From the NCBI GenBank assembly GCA_900239685.1, contig OENT01000037.1, positions 62,001 through 126,000 on the forward strand: a stretch of DNA of 64,000 nt, read 5' to 3'. The DNA is from Rotaria macrura. Taxonomy: Eukaryota; Rotifera; Eurotatoria; Philodinida; Philodinidae. Positions 24,605 to 38,631 of the stretch are shown piece by piece. Both the position numbers and the translations under genes were made by a program. The notes under the pieces were generated by a model. It was not told where the DNA came from. It ran no database searches and worked only from the letters and a program-made list of their open reading frames with translations. Position 1 is the first letter of the stretch, and every line of letters begins with the position of its first letter.

Positions 24605-26717
24605 ATATTTTTTGTTTATTATTTTTCTGTTTTTTTTGTGTGTCCATAATCTGTATCGCTTTTTGTTTCGATTAAAACGATAATGTCCTTAGTCAATGTA
24701 TTGTATTCTACCTTGAACATTTCAGAGAAAGATTGCGGTACATTTCTACATGTACTATTTGAAATGATTGAGGAGTTCGATTCTTATAATGAGAATTGAA
24801 TATCATAACGAGCTATTTTTTTCTTATAGTTAACAAGGTACATATAAATATGTTGTATTGGCTCTCATTACAGTCGGAATAGAAAACCGTAGGTTTACTG
24901 TTACTACAAGAAGAATGATCATATGATAGGATTGTAACCTTTCAATCGTGTTCAATGGATGTAAATCAAACTGGTAAAACAATATTGGAAACAGTGATCT
25001 AGTCATTGCTTCGATCAGAAACAACTAAAAAGAAGTAACTTCGAATATCGTTTTAACTTATGAATAGATCTAGAACTGAATATGTGATTCTCTATGCGAG
25101 AGAATTCCTGGGGAGTATCTCATATAATCGAGCGAAAACATAACTATATTTAAGTGATGACACGGTTCACGCTATGTTCGTTCTGATCCTGAAAACTGCT
25201 TGGCTCTATATTCTTTCTTACGACCTATTGACACATGCTATCAGCATCATCAACAATCTTCATCGACCTTCTTGTATGATGTGGAGAAGTGTCTCTAATA
25301 TCACCTTCGATGAACTCATAACAGAGAAGTACGCACATTCATACCGATCATTCAAGCTTATACTTGAATCAAAAGAAAGCCTTCCTCAATGTCAATAAAC
25401 GAATTGAAATTCAGTTCTTATGTAGGGTTGAATAATTTTCTACAGACATTCGAAACGTTTTCATTCGAAAGAAGTTTTGTTCATCTGTTGAATTACGAAA
25501 TATTCAATCGATAGTCGTGAAATTTGAGTTAACTTTAGAATTCAATGCTTCGATAAAGGAAGATTTGCCCATTTGAAAATCTTATGCACTCTCATGCATT
25601 GATTAATGTCTTGGCGATTTGAATGTTAGATCAACAACATAGTATTACTGAATTTTTCAATAGGCACCTAAAAATCAATAGAAAAAACTCATGAGAGTCT
25701 TTAAAACTCGGCCGTTCAAGTTTGTGGACAGAAATTATTTCGTATACTTTTTCTTATGCTATCAAGACTCCATCATTTTCATCATATTGCAGTCTTGATT
25801 TGCATGTGTCAATTCTAATAGTTTTACCATAAGTCATATTGAAGTATAAATTTCAAAACGAAAATATCTTAACCATGCAGATGAAGTTCGGTTCTATTCA
25901 TTCATGTAAATAATTAAATGAAATTGGACAATTAACATTTATTAAAATCTCATTATATTTGTCAAATACTGTTCGTATTGAAACTACTTATATTGATTAA
26001 CTGTATGACAAAAGATGCTCCTACAAATATTTTATTATATTTAATCAAGAAGAAATACGTCATGTATAAATATAAGTTCGATCTATTCTGTTCTTCCTTT
26101 TTTATTCTTTCTCACAATCCTTCTTTTTTTCTTTTTTTCTTGTGTTTTTTACTATGCTGACTATTCTCTGTCGTCGACTAACTACTACCTTCGATATAAC
26201 ATGAAGTGAACGATGACACAATGGGACAAAATGATTCACCTTCCTTCATATACGCATTACTTTGAGAGGAGAAAAATAACACGACTAAATACTAAGTAGT
26301 TTCTTTTACTCTGCTTATTTGCCACCATTGACGAGTCAATGATGATCAAGTATACACAAAGAGAGACCACATTGATGAGATATTAATTTGATTAATCGCG
26401 AAAACTTACCGAAAAATGATCAAAATAATATTCGAAAATAGGTGTACAATGTTTTCTCATTGGCCATTATTCATCTTGATCAAATACATATTTTAAGATT
26501 CAATATTAAACACTCGCCAGTTAATTGGTGTTTTTTTACTTTTCTCTCTCTTGAGTATTTTATCAGGCGATGCAAGGTTTTCTTCTTGTATATTGACATA
26601 AAACGATGACTCAGAGGGGCAGAACCTATTCGATTACATCCAATAAAAATCTGAATCTACTACAGTCATTCTGGAAGTTTTTTTAGTTTATTTCATTATA
26701 GAACAAATACAAAATCG
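24605..26717. other. Intergenic, no gene seen
   Basis: About 2.1 kb between the CWC25-like gene and the Rab gene. A pyrimidine-rich stretch occurs near 26090-26150. No coding sequence or RNA gene is supported. The Rab promoter is presumably in the last few hundred bases. Confidence 0.5.
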
Positions 26718-27563
26718 ATGGCAGCTGACTTTGTGTTTAAAATTGTTTTAACAGGTGATTCAGGTGTCGGAAAATCAAATTTATTGTCACGCTTTACTCG
26801 TAATGAATTTTCACTTGAAAGTCGTTCCACAATTGGGGTTGAGTTTTCAACGAAAGAAGTTCAGGTTGACGGTAAAACAATCAAAGTACAAATATGGGAT
26901 ACTGGTATAAGGATTTTGATTGTGATTCTTATTTTTTTTTTAAATCATAAAACAGCAACGAACAAAATTTTATACTTCTAGCTGGTCAAGAACGTTTCAT
27001 GGCCATAACAAAAGCTTACTATCGTAATGCCTTAGGTACTCTATTAGTTTTTGATATTCTTAAAGTATCATCATTTCAAAATCTTGATCAATGGTAGAAA
27101 AGAAAAACCTTAGTGATCTCATCTAAAGCTCGTATTTATCTTGTTATATTTTTAAATAGGTTTAATGAAGTACGTGCAAATGCTGGTGCGGAGTGCTCCA
27201 TTATGTTAGTAGGCAATAAAGTCGACCAACGACACATGCGTGCAGTCCTTTACGAAGATGCTAAACGTTATGCTGAAGCGAGAAATATTCCGTAAGATAG
27301 ATTCTTTAGAGTATAATTGTATTCAATGTAAACAATCGTGATGTCGTTCTTTTTGTCCTAGTTATATTGAAACATCAGCATTAGATGCAACAAATGTGGA
27401 ACAAACTTTTCGTAGTCTTATTGCTGAAATTTATCGAACTTGGACATTTCGGATGAAATCACTCAAAGACGAACCACAGCCTGTTCGTCAAACAATAACT
27501 CCAAGTGATATACCATCAAACAGTGGTTCTAATGAAACATGTTGTGGTATCTCTTCAAAATAA
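26718..27563 (+). CDS. Rab11-like small GTPase
   Basis: Rab GTPases switch vesicle trafficking; Rab11 relatives act in recycling endosome transport. Four exons (26718-26904, 26982-27093, 27160-27291, 27362-27563) give 210 residues. All GTPase motifs are present: GDSGVGKS (13-20), STIGVEF, WDTAGQE with catalytic Gln65, NKVD (119-122) and ETSA (147-150). The N-terminal half ([24 protein letters not shown]) and [12 protein letters not shown] are closest to Rab11/RabA. Switch II is divergent ([16 protein letters not shown]). The C-terminus ends CCGISSK, so the two prenylatable cysteines are followed by five residues, which is longer than the usual CC, CxC or CCxxx endings. Introns are 66-77 bp. 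Confidence 0.92.
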
Positions 27564-30500
27564 TTCTTGTGTTTTGTATTTATTTTATTCAATGTAAAAT
27601 ATCTACTGTCATTTTTGTCAAAGAATACAACAACAACAATTTCTTTTGATTAATAATCATATCGTATTGCACTGAGGTTCAAGGTGAAAATCGATTGTAG
27701 GAACTCAACAGAACATGTTTCGAGTTTGATGTTATTCTAACTAGTTTTATCGTATTTCTAAATATTGACGGGAACATATATATGATACTATAAAGTAATA
27801 TTATTTAGAACAAAATTTCGATTTAAAATAGTACTGATTTGTAGGGCTTTCATGTATTTAGTAAGTAATTTATATGACAATTACTTTATGTTAATGTGTT
27901 ACTCTGAACTTAAAATTCTCTCTCCGTAAGTTCATGTTCCGATTTTTCGAATACGAGGCTTGTAGGATATGCTGTATTACAAGAAATTAAATTTTTTCAA
28001 ATTAAATCGAAATTCAACGACGTTCGAAACTTCTGATTTAATATCTTTCAAAAGAAATCTATCGATCATCAATGTACGTGCATTTCGAATTGTTATATTT
28101 CGGAATTCTGGTTCATTAGTACGAATGAATAGAAATGCAATTACGAGTCAAAAAAGAAGAAAATCATTCGGAACAATCATCTCTTAAATAGTAACATTCA
28201 GACGCCCAAATTTTTTCCTATTACGATCCATATAGAGACAACGATGAACATTTTCACTAGTTTCATGTTGGCTTATCGTCTCTGTATTTTGATCATTTGA
28301 ATAAATTTAAATGCTATATAGGGATTCATTTTATTGTTTTAACAAAGGATTGATTTATGTAGAAGGTCAGGTTTTGAATAGACAAGCTGCCATAAATCAA
28401 GATTTTTAAGTTAAAGTCAATACGCAATCAAATAAAGAAAATGTTTTATTTGATGCTGTGAAATTGAGTTTAATGAAAATATTTTTTTCTAAGTCGTGCC
28501 TACCATCACAGGTTTATCGTTAAATAAACGATCAAGTGTAGAAGAAATTTCTCATTGATCATTTTTCTACATGAATAACCATGCAGTTCGAGAAAACTAA
28601 ATCATGATGTTTATGTGTCATGAACAACAATTAAATCTACTCCATCATATTTAGTTGAACTTAGGAAGAAAATGTACTATATCGACAAGAAAGCAATGCA
28701 TAATAGTTTAGAAATTCTAATAAAATACATCAGGTAATGACTATTAGAAATATGAACTGTCAGTGCATAATCAAAATAATCTACAATTGAAATAAACTTT
28801 GCTAGATTTACGTAATAGTTCTTGGATTGATGATTTTCTATAAACTTTTATCCATCTCAAGTTTATTCCCTTAGAGATATATTTAGGTTTTGGATGTATC
28901 TCGTTATTTGTTTTCAACGAAATTTTCTTTTAGAAAAATAGGTTCGTATTTGTTACGTTTTATATTGTTAGCAATAAAATCATCACTATATAAAATGGTA
29001 CTTCAAATTTCAGTGTAATAAACATCAGTTATAAGATTATACTAAGGAAAACTAATACGACTGTGTAAAACTTCGACCCAGACGATGTAAAATTAACAAA
29101 ATTACTATTCTCTATATCAATCTAAACAACAATCGAACTCCTCACTTGAAAAATTGATTTTATGCCCATGCGCCCTAAAACATTTAAAGTTTGACTGTAA
29201 AAAAACTTGCATTCTAGATTTCGGAATGCAGAAAATAGAGAACATTCACCGAACTACTAAAGAAGAGAGTATTGCTAAGTTTTGTTTTGGTAAAAACGGA
29301 TGCGGCTGTCTATCGATTGACCAATGAACAATGGGGAATATAAGTACTAGCTAGATTAATATTATTGCTGTCAAATGATTAATCCATTAAGTCAAAACTA
29401 TCTAAATCTGAGTCAATGAGCTTCAGTGATATGATAAGACTATCAAGTTCATTTCCTTCGAATAGATATTGAACGAACTGCAACTTACGTCTTGCAACAA
29501 CTTGACGAACGAGGATCATTGTTGTAAAATGAAACCAATTGCCAATGAGAAGAGCACCAAAGTGGATTTCCGCTGTTAGTTGCAATAGCCAATCCAATTT
29601 GATCCATATAACTCACAAGCAAATGATCGAGATATGTTTCTTTCTCATATTGATAATGCTTTTCTCCGATGCTATGCTCATGATAATATTATTCAAAAAC
29701 TATACTTCTGTGTTCGATGAACGTTTAGAATATTCACAATTCTTTTGAGTCCCGATATATTGTTATTGTGTTCAAGTTGTTATTGTACAAGCAATCTATC
29801 TAATTCACATCGCAGAGCCGAAATATTCAAGTCTTGTTTATGTTGATCTCAAGTTTGGTTTTTATCTTCCAAATATTGAAAGACTACTTGTATGACGCTC
29901 ATCGAGCGTTATCGTCAAATTAGTAACAAGCAGAAGCGAAGAAAGTAAATGAGAGTTGATTATGTGAAACCATTCTTTTAAAGTTAATACACATCTCTTG
30001 GTTGTAAAATTTGGCATTACTTTCGATTCAATGAAGAATTATTTATGTTTTTAATGTATTAACATAGTAATCAGTTAGTATTCTTTTCTCACAAAAAGGT
30101 ATGTTTCTAGTTTTGTTTTTGAGTAGTCACAGCAGCAAATATGGCGATGTGTCATATGAAAACGTAAAATTATCCCTAGCTTTCATAACCATACGACATG
30201 ATTTCTTGGACAGATTTGTTAACATATTCCAAGATGATCGAAGTAGATCATTTCTCACATATTATAAGTACATCCGTTGGTTGATGTGTGAAAGATAAGC
30301 TTGATAAATGTGAAGATCTAAATTACGCTTTCGGTATGCAGAATAGCTACGATGACACCAGTGAAAGAATTGAGAAGAATAAGAAAAATATATGTCTTCT
30401 TCTAGTTTTATCATCGATACTGAGAAAAAACGGTACTATTTTATTGTAGTTTTTAAGTTAATTAGGTAACGTTGGTAAATCGAAAACATGATATCTCTCG

Positions 30501-30873
30501 TTCCTCTAAGTTTGCTCTTTGACGATATGTCATTGATATACAATAGAATGGTGATACTACAAAAGATTCGGATAGATAACCGAATGAAACAATGTAAATG
30601 AAAGAAAGAAAACGATACTCACGGCTATTCGAATATCCTTATTTGTTTCATGTATTCGATAAATTGTATTGATTGCTTTGCAGAACTTTTACTTAAGCAT
30701 TTCTTCTTTTTTTAAACATCATAGATCGATGTTTATTAGTGCTAAAATAGTATTCAAAAAAAAAATAATATCGATTGAATTGAGCGCGTCACTTTTCTTT
30801 TGTTTTACGTTATCGTCTCTATTTTTATCTTACTAACCATGGACTGATTGACAATAGATCAAATCGTTCGATT
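27564..30873. other. Intergenic, no gene seen
   Basis: About 3.3 kb of AT-rich sequence. A 72-codon minus-strand open frame at 29379-29597 has somewhat protein-like content but no domain, splice partners or start context, so it is not called. No RNA gene is recognised. Confidence 0.5.
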
Positions 30874-32752
30874 ATGTCTCGAGCTGAAGGTGGAACAACA
30901 TCGCCCGTAGTTACTCATCAACCATCCGGCAAAGTAGTACGTGCTTCACGTGGACTTATATCATCGAATGAAGAACCACAAGTGCCACAATCCATTATCA
31001 ATCGATACCGTGTAACGACCATGATTGGTTCAGGCTCGTTTGGGTATATATTCGAAGCAGATGATATTCATACACATGAACAAGTTGCTGTTAAATTCGA
31101 ATCTCATTCTCTGCAATATCCACAATTAGCATATGAAGCACGAATTTTAAAACTTATTTCTGGAACAGGAATTCCAAAAATGTTCTGGTAGGTGAAAACA
31201 AGTATAAAGTATTGTCGTTCAATTCAGAATGCAGAAATTCTATTATAATTGCAAGGTATGGTGAAGTTGATGATTACAATGTATTAGTTATGGAAAAACT
31301 AGGTCCAAGTATTGAAGATCTCTTATGTTATTGTCGTCGATCATTTTCACTTAAAACCGTTCTTCTACTTGCTGAACAGATGCTTAAACGGTAGATCTTG
31401 TTTTGATAAAGAATAGTCTGTTTCTTTTACAGGTGCTAAGAGAGAGTTCAACTGACCAAAGATGAGATTTTCATTATAGATGAAGTATCTATGCAAACAA
31501 AATAGTTGCTCAACGATACAAAAAAAGATGCTAATCGGATCTCTGAAGAGAAATCTTCCTTTTTGATAGATTTAAACAGAACCTACTTTTGCATCACATA
31601 TGTTTTATTTTGCCGTCCTGAACTGATATTCAGACTACAGATATAGATAAGTATTCTTCACAAAGTTAACAGCCCTTTTCATTTTTGAGCATCTTTCGTC
31701 TACTCGAATGTGATCTTCTGAAAATTATTATTTCAAAAAAAGAACTGAGACGATCAAAAGTTACATTGGTTTCGTTGTTTCTATCTTCGGTTGAAGTTTC
31801 ATCATTAGCAGTTGTAATCTATTCGATGATCATAGATAACACAATTGGGAGATCTATGGGATTGTTTTTAAGCTTGCATGAATTTTATTCGATTTAGTCT
31901 ACAACATATTCATTCACGTACGTTTCTTCATCGTGAGTAAGTTAGCGGCTAGATATCTTCTGTATGTTAAATTAAAAATTAACTTTAGTTTAAAACCGGA
32001 TAATTTCTTAATGGGAATTTTCGCTTGGTCTCATCGTTTATATCTAATTGATTTTGGTCTTTCCAAACGATATATTGATTCTAAAACACGTCGACACATC
32101 GTCTATCGGGAAGGCAAAGGTCTTACAGGTACACCTCGATATGCTTCGATCAATTCTCATCTTGGAAAAGAACAATCAAGACGTGATGATCTTGAAGCAC
32201 TCGGTTATGTTCTTGTCTATCTTTATGAAGGACGTTAGTATATTGCGCTTGTATTCTGTTTAAAAAAAGTCGCATACTTTATTGCCGTCATTTCTTAAAG
32301 GCTTACCATGGCAAGGTCTTAAAGCAGCAGCTAAATCGGCTAAATATGAAAAGATATGTGAACGAAAACTACATACATCACTTGACTCTCTTTGTATTCA
32401 TATGCCAAGTGAATTTTCAACTTACTTAAAATATTGTCGAAATCTTGAATTTACTGATGAACCTAATTATATTTATTTATTAGAATTATTTGATGATCTT
32501 TTTGTACGCCATGCATTTTTACGTGATTATGTTTATGATTGGAATCTTATTCGATTTCAACGTGGATCAACATCAATATCGACAAATAATCGAATATTAC
32601 CCGCACATAACAATGATACGATAGAACGACCAATTATTTTAACAAATAAAAGATCAAAATCTCTTACACCTGTTGTTGCTACGACTCGTCATTTAAATCA
32701 ACCTCAACAATTCATGGGAGACAAAGTTTTTGTTTCGTCAATGACAACTTGA
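30874..32752 (+). CDS. Casein kinase 1 family serine/threonine kinase
   Basis: Five exons (30874-31187, 31256-31390, 31898-31936, 31989-32233, 32301-32752) give 394 residues. The kinase domain begins near residue 44 with glycine loop GSGSFG (52-57) and Lys74 in [15 protein letters not shown] is the CK1 hinge block. The catalytic loop is HRDLKPDN (161-168) and the Mg-binding motif is DFG (184-186). [17 protein letters not shown] replaces the usual APE motif, which is specific to CK1. LPWQGLKA follows at the start of exon 5. The N-terminal extension (about 43 residues) and the C-terminal tail of about 80 residues, rich in Ser, Thr and Asn, are not recognised. Exon 3 is a 39-nt microexon, and the HRD Asp codon is split between exons 3 and 4. 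The divergence of the loop makes assignment to a specific CK1 isoform unsafe. Confidence 0.94.
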
Positions 32753-33713
32753 ATAATGATTCAAAATACCACAAAAATTTCTTAGTCATGCAAAAGCTAT
32801 GTTGACTCTGAATCTCTTATTGTTGATTAAATTTAGAATGATTTGTTGAGTATCTTGAATATTGATTTCTGAAAATAAGCACATACTGTACGAACCCGAT
32901 TCACTTGGCAAGGCTGCATAATAGCATATTCTATGTTTTATATTGAATCTATCGGATGTAATCTTCGAGGTTTTTTTCAACCAATAAGACGACAGCAGAC
33001 ATGGTTCTATAAAGATATTAAGAGGTTAATTATAATATTTGGCACCAGCTGCGTATATTCTTGTTCGTAATTCATTTTTTTTCTACACGTTCACTCTTCC
33101 AAAGAATCGTTCATTTAACTCGTATGCGAACCAACAGAAAATACTTTCTACTCTTCTGTGAACATGTAACACTGATTTGCCACGACTATTGATATGTGAG
33201 CTATCATTGTTCTATGTCGACTATTATATGTAAAACAAATGCCATAAATCAGAAGAATTCTTGTACATCGATTGATTCTATGTGTTTTATTTTGTTATTT
33301 AATATAAAAATAGGAAAAGAAGAATTATTCTCTAAATCCCGCTCTGGCGTATGTTTATAGTACCGTTGAAAAATTATAATTCCAACGATTAATGATTTTA
33401 GAAAGTACTTGCTATGGAAATTCGTATTCATGAATAGAAGGAATTCGGTGTTATCGAGAAGAAACAAGAGTTTCATAATATACTTTTCTAAGAAAATATC
33501 AGTCTTAGAAATGCGATTGATTTCGACAATGCAGTTTTTAAAATAGCTCGAAGGTATTGAGAAGAACTCGATTCGATCAAGTTTAATAAATATGAAACAT
33601 ATTTAACAGAGTTAACATAGAAGAGCATGATGTACTATGTTCAAAGAGTTACGGTGATACTACGGCGACGAAACATATTTTATACTGAATGGTAGACGGT
33701 GAATTTTCCCCTG
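32753..33713. other. 3' flank of the kinase gene, no further gene seen
   Basis: AT-rich DNA between the kinase stop codon and the TTAA target site at 33714. No coding sequence is supported. Confidence 0.5.
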
Positions 33714-33717
33714 TTAA

Positions 33718-34765
33718 CCCTTTCTGACCGACTACCAAAAGAACGAGTGCAAAAAATTCTTTTCCATTGTATTTAGACTTGAATCATTGAATAGATATCG
33801 AAAATCTAGTATTCGATTCCGGGAAGATAGTGCGGCACAAAACGAATTGATGTTACCTTTTGGTCACATCCTACCGTAACGGTACAAACATGTCAAAAAC
33901 TTGATCTTGTTTCTATCTAAGAGTTTGATGACTTATACTTTTTCTTAATCTATTCCATGAAACTAGAACAAAGATTATGTTTCTACCTTTTCTGTTGATA
34001 TCTCAACTGAGTTATCGCTAGAATATCACCAAATATCAAGAGATTATAAAACGATTTGCCTGTTTTCTAGAGATAAGATTCATAATTTAGAGAATCTCTG
34101 GGAGTTTTCGAAGCATCCAGCACTGATTGTCAATAGTAAGATATAATCTAGTTCGAAAAGTCCTAGAGCTTCTCTAAACTCTAGGTATTATCTCAAGAAA
34201 GCAGGCAAATGTTTTCGTAATTCCGTGATATTTCACAGTGTTCTAGCGATAAGTCAGTTGAGACATCAACAGAAAAGGTAGAAACATAATCTTTGTTCTA
34301 GTTTCATAGAATAGATTAAGAAAAAGTATAAAACATTGAACTCCTTTAGGTAGATAAAAGATCAATTTTTAGCATGCTTGTACCGTTGCGACCGGATGTG
34401 ACCAAAAGGTAAAATTCTTGTTTTTTCTTGTATGATTCATTACTGAAACACTGTCATTAGTATTGATGGAAACTGAGAATCTATCAAAAAAAAAGCTTTG
34501 CAGTTGGTGCTCCGAATATCGAATTTTATTAGATGTTCGAAACAGTGATAGTTCTGACTGTGGAGATTCTTCATGATACTCAGCTCTCAGAGATGCTGCT
34601 TTGAGAAAGCAAAGTGCATTTCTCTTGAATGAAAAATGAATAAATTATGACTTTGGTGCCCTTAATTATCATGATGTCAGAACGATATTCAACACCAGTT
34701 TGAAACAGTTTTTTGATAAAACAATTTCAAAATGTGTCCATTTTATACCATCTATCCGGAAAGGG
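33718..34765. mobile_element. piggyBac-type non-autonomous element with long internal inverted repeat
   Basis: The element is bounded by TTAA at 33714-33717 and TTAA at 34766-34769. It begins CCCTTTCTGA and ends TCCGGAAAGGG, so the termini are inverted (CCCTTTCYG). TTAA targets and CCC...GGG ends are the hallmark of piggyBac transposons. Inside, arms of about 260 bp (about 33853-34112 and 34152-34412) are imperfect inverted copies, running from TTACCTTTTGGTCACATCC to the facing GGATGTGACCAAAAGGTAA. The loop is near 34113-34151. No transposase frame is present, so it would need a transposase supplied in trans. Arm mismatches suggest it is not recent. Confidence 0.72.
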
Positions 34766-34769
34766 TTAA

Positions 34770-37700
34770 AATACCGGTGTGATTGGCTCTATCGATTTGC
34801 TGTCGACAATAATTTCATTCTTAAACAATGAAACAAACTAAAATATCGTTACAATACTACAGAAGACATGCAAGCATAAAGAGACAGAAACCTTTTATTA
34901 AATAACTTGATCTTACGAAAAATACCCTTGAAAAAAGTTAATAATTATTAAATAGATAATATTGATCAAGTTGAAAATTATTGCAGAAGAAAAGATAGGT
35001 ATTCTCTATCAGAATTCTGCCTTTAATTCAGTAGTTGGAACGAGCTGGTGGTTTTGAACTAGACTCTTTCTATTGATTATTGCACAACATATAGTAGTGA
35101 GATATCATTATTACTGTCCCTTTACATTCAGAAAATTCTAAAAATATCTGAAAAACATTTGTTTACCTAAAATAAATATATTTCTAGTTTTGTTTCATAT
35201 TTGCAAATCGTTAGAGAAAAGAAATTGCAGAACATGCGGTCTTCTTATAACTGCTTTCAAAGATTGTTTCAATACGCAGAATAATTTTTCTAACAACTCA
35301 TAAACATTCAAGAAACTCACACGTCGTCTTAAAAATTTTAATTTTTAAAATCGAGATTGATTACACACTAATTTTCTGTAACGTTGACTGTTCCCCATGC
35401 ATTGACAAAAGTCTAGTTTTGGTGATCTCTCATCCTGCTTCTGCTAAAGCTAACCGAAAGTCAGTTAAAAGCAAGATAATGTCGAAGTTCGACCACAATA
35501 TATTAAAGGCAAGCATACAAAAGTAACGAGCAGATTATATCCGATGAAATTCATCTTACGTATTGTTTAAACATATTGACCTTTTGTTTACTATCTAAGC
35601 CATAGTATAAAAGTTGACAAATTTCGTACTCACCACTAAGAATCTAAAACTACTTAGCTTAATTTATAGTCAAATATCAATATCACAATGAAAGCAAAAA
35701 TCATGGAATCAAAGGTACGTTATGAATATTTTGAAAAATTGCTGAGGTAATTCTTGAAAAGTATAGATAGCCGATTGCACAAACACTATTCACATTTTCT
35801 GCCATGACCTAGTCATTTATTGTATCTACTTGTCGACGTGTTTTCATATCTATCATAGCAATAAGTGTGTTACCTCGATGGTTGTTGTCATCGTTGCATA
35901 TCAATAATCAATTGGTTATTTAAATGATTCAAAATGAAAAGAATATTGAGAGAACATACAAGTTAACAGAAATGTAGCATTAAAACCGAATGATCAGTTG
36001 GCGACCATTATCAACAGCATTCGTTCTTTGTTTTATTCTCTTTTATTTCTTATTTCTTTGTCTATTATTTAAAATAAACTTTTTATAACAATATTAGACT
36101 GGCATCGATACATTATGTACAAGTACGTTTCCGTTCGAATCATCCGAATGAACAACTACAGAAGACATAGAAATCGTTTAATTGAATCAACCAAATAATA
36201 AACCTAATCATTATAGAATTCATTCACCAGTCACCTATTTGACAACGAGCTTTTGTTGTTAGATGAATTCAGAAGCTCGTCACTAATGGGTCTCATGTGA
36301 GTGATTATCGGCTAGTTAAAATTTATAATCATATTGTATTGGTGATTTTAAAAATATGCTCCATCGAACCACAATTTTCGGTACTATGGAAAACGTTCGT
36401 TGTATCTTTAGGAATCTATTCAAATACTGATATCAATTTATTATACAAGTCATCGAATTTCTCGGCAAAAAGTTTTACCGTTTTCGAATTATTATTTCAA
36501 TAAGTATTTCCTTCATGTATGATCGTTGATATAAAGTAAAAGAATCGTCGAATTCAAAATAGAATTAATATATTTTATAAAAACACTCAATCATTTCAAG
36601 TCATCTATACTAAACGAATAGATAATCTTGACTCGGGTTTGAGCACAATTTATCAGAAATGACTGTAGTACGTTATAAAATGATTCTAGCTCACCTATTC
36701 AAGATTCGCAACTATGTTGTAATCAGCAAGTGTGATTTTTCAATAATGTTACACATTCAATACTGAAATCATAAATATTTCAACAATCAAAAGTTGACGA
36801 ATTCCTTTGGAGCTTCAGAAATTCTATTTCTCTTCATACTTGATCACGGTCTCTAACAACCTGGATGACATAACTGTTGATTCTGTCGTCGAAATTTTCT
36901 TGGTCATACGAAATCAGTATTAATTACAATATGTTACCATGAGACATTCCTTGTCTCTGTTTTATGATCAAACAGTATAAGCCTGATTAACTAAAAATCC
37001 AATCAAAATTACTTTAGAATACTCTATCTGATAATAAATAAAAGACATCCATAAAATTTTTTTCACTATATAGAACTTTGGATCTGATACCTTTTGCGTC
37101 ATACAATGATAGAAAAATATTGATATCTTATTCGATATTCTAAAAAAAACACTGATGATTAGGTTGCTTAACGAAAAACAATACTTCAAGCAATTGATTT
37201 TCTGAAGCAAATACTTGGTGCCTGTTGGTGAATGTGACGGGCAACTAATATATATATATATATGTTTCAGATGATTCATTCCGATTACCATAGTTTATTT
37301 TTACCTAGAGACAGAGCATTGTATCCCAGTTGGTGTCTACAAAGTGATCTTGACTGTACTTCAGTTTTACTCGAACTACAGATTCGTTTTGCTGAGGATA
37401 AGTGTTCAAAAAACTAGTATTATATCTAATTATTTACGCACATGGAAACAATAATGAACTCAGTTTATATTTATAGAAAACGTTTCATAGTTTCGAGCCA
37501 AATCAGTGAAGTACATCTTTCTATTTGCAAGGATAATTTACTGAGACATGAGTATCTCTTTGTATGCTTGAAAAAAATTTAGTTCACATTATCTAAAGCT
37601 ATTTATAGAAACTGGCGTAAATTTATTTATCTATGTACGCACTTTAACTAGGTTGCTTAGTAATATCTAAGCAGAATCTCAAATCGACAAAAGACATTCT

Positions 37701-38631
37701 TTAGATTGTTCTCACATGTATCTATACGAAACGATCAATATGCTTCTAAACACAGAACTTCTCTTTTCGGAATATCATTGGACATGCTCATCTTCTAGAC
37801 TCTTTCATCAAGCAACACAGATCAGATATTATGACTCAAAATGATAAGGGAGCTATTTCGAATTGGAAATGTCCCGAACAAAACTTCCTAAGCAATTCAG
37901 AATAAAAAAAAGGAATGGAGTTTTGATTCAATTTGATTCTGATAATCTAACTGTTCCTCAACACAATAACCTTGATATGTTCCACAGCCTGTTTTTACTA
38001 CTTGTGTAATCATTAAAATAATCAGTGTTTGACATATAACTATTTAATAACGTGCGACCTCAGTACATTACTTCGAAGTTATTTATCAATCAATCCATTT
38101 AATGATCCGTAGTAGCGACTAGATCCAGCGATCTAATCAACTGAATAACTATTAGTTGCAACGCATATCAAATAACACTATAATTACAAGAACACTTATC
38201 GAATATTTTTTACCGAGAACTTTTACATTTTTTCTTAGTGATTCGTAATATTAGCTAAAATGATCGTTCAAGAATATTTACTAATATATATATGTATATT
38301 TATTTTTCGGAATATATTAAATTTCACAAAAAAAATTCTATTTATAACTATGGACATCTAAACGGTAGACAATGCTTGATTGAAGCCATACAACGGTGTA
38401 TGATGATAATGTACTTTATTAAACGAAGAAAATTGCCGTCATTTCTACAATCGTTTCACACTAGAACATATAAACGATGACAACAATGCTGATGGCATTG
38501 TGTTTTTTTTCTCGCCACTTCTCGTTTTTCTTTCTTTTTGTTTCTTACTGTTTATTGCTAAAGAGAAAAACAAATTCAAATGGTAACCATCATTTATTCA
38601 ATAGTTCTGTTGATTGTCAACTGACGAAAAA
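34770..38631. other. Intergenic, no gene firmly seen
   Basis: About 3.9 kb of AT-rich DNA. A TA microsatellite lies at about 37247-37262. A TATAAAAG motif near 35606 is followed by a very short open frame at 35689 with a GTACGT donor-like end; this is described as a finding but is not called as a gene. Confidence 0.45.

Noticed and set aside
29379..29748. Overlapping open frames on both strands near 29.5 kb
   Set aside because: The minus-strand frame looks mildly protein-like but has no domain, no exon partners and no promoter evidence.
33800..33850. Possible tRNA B-box (ATTCGATTCC) near 33815
   Set aside because: No matching A-box, acceptor stem or cloverleaf could be drawn around it.
38614..38631. 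Extending the SAXO-like protein upstream to a TTG codon
   Set aside because: Nuclear animal genes normally start at ATG; the first in-frame ATG is 38632 and gives the expected family N-terminus.
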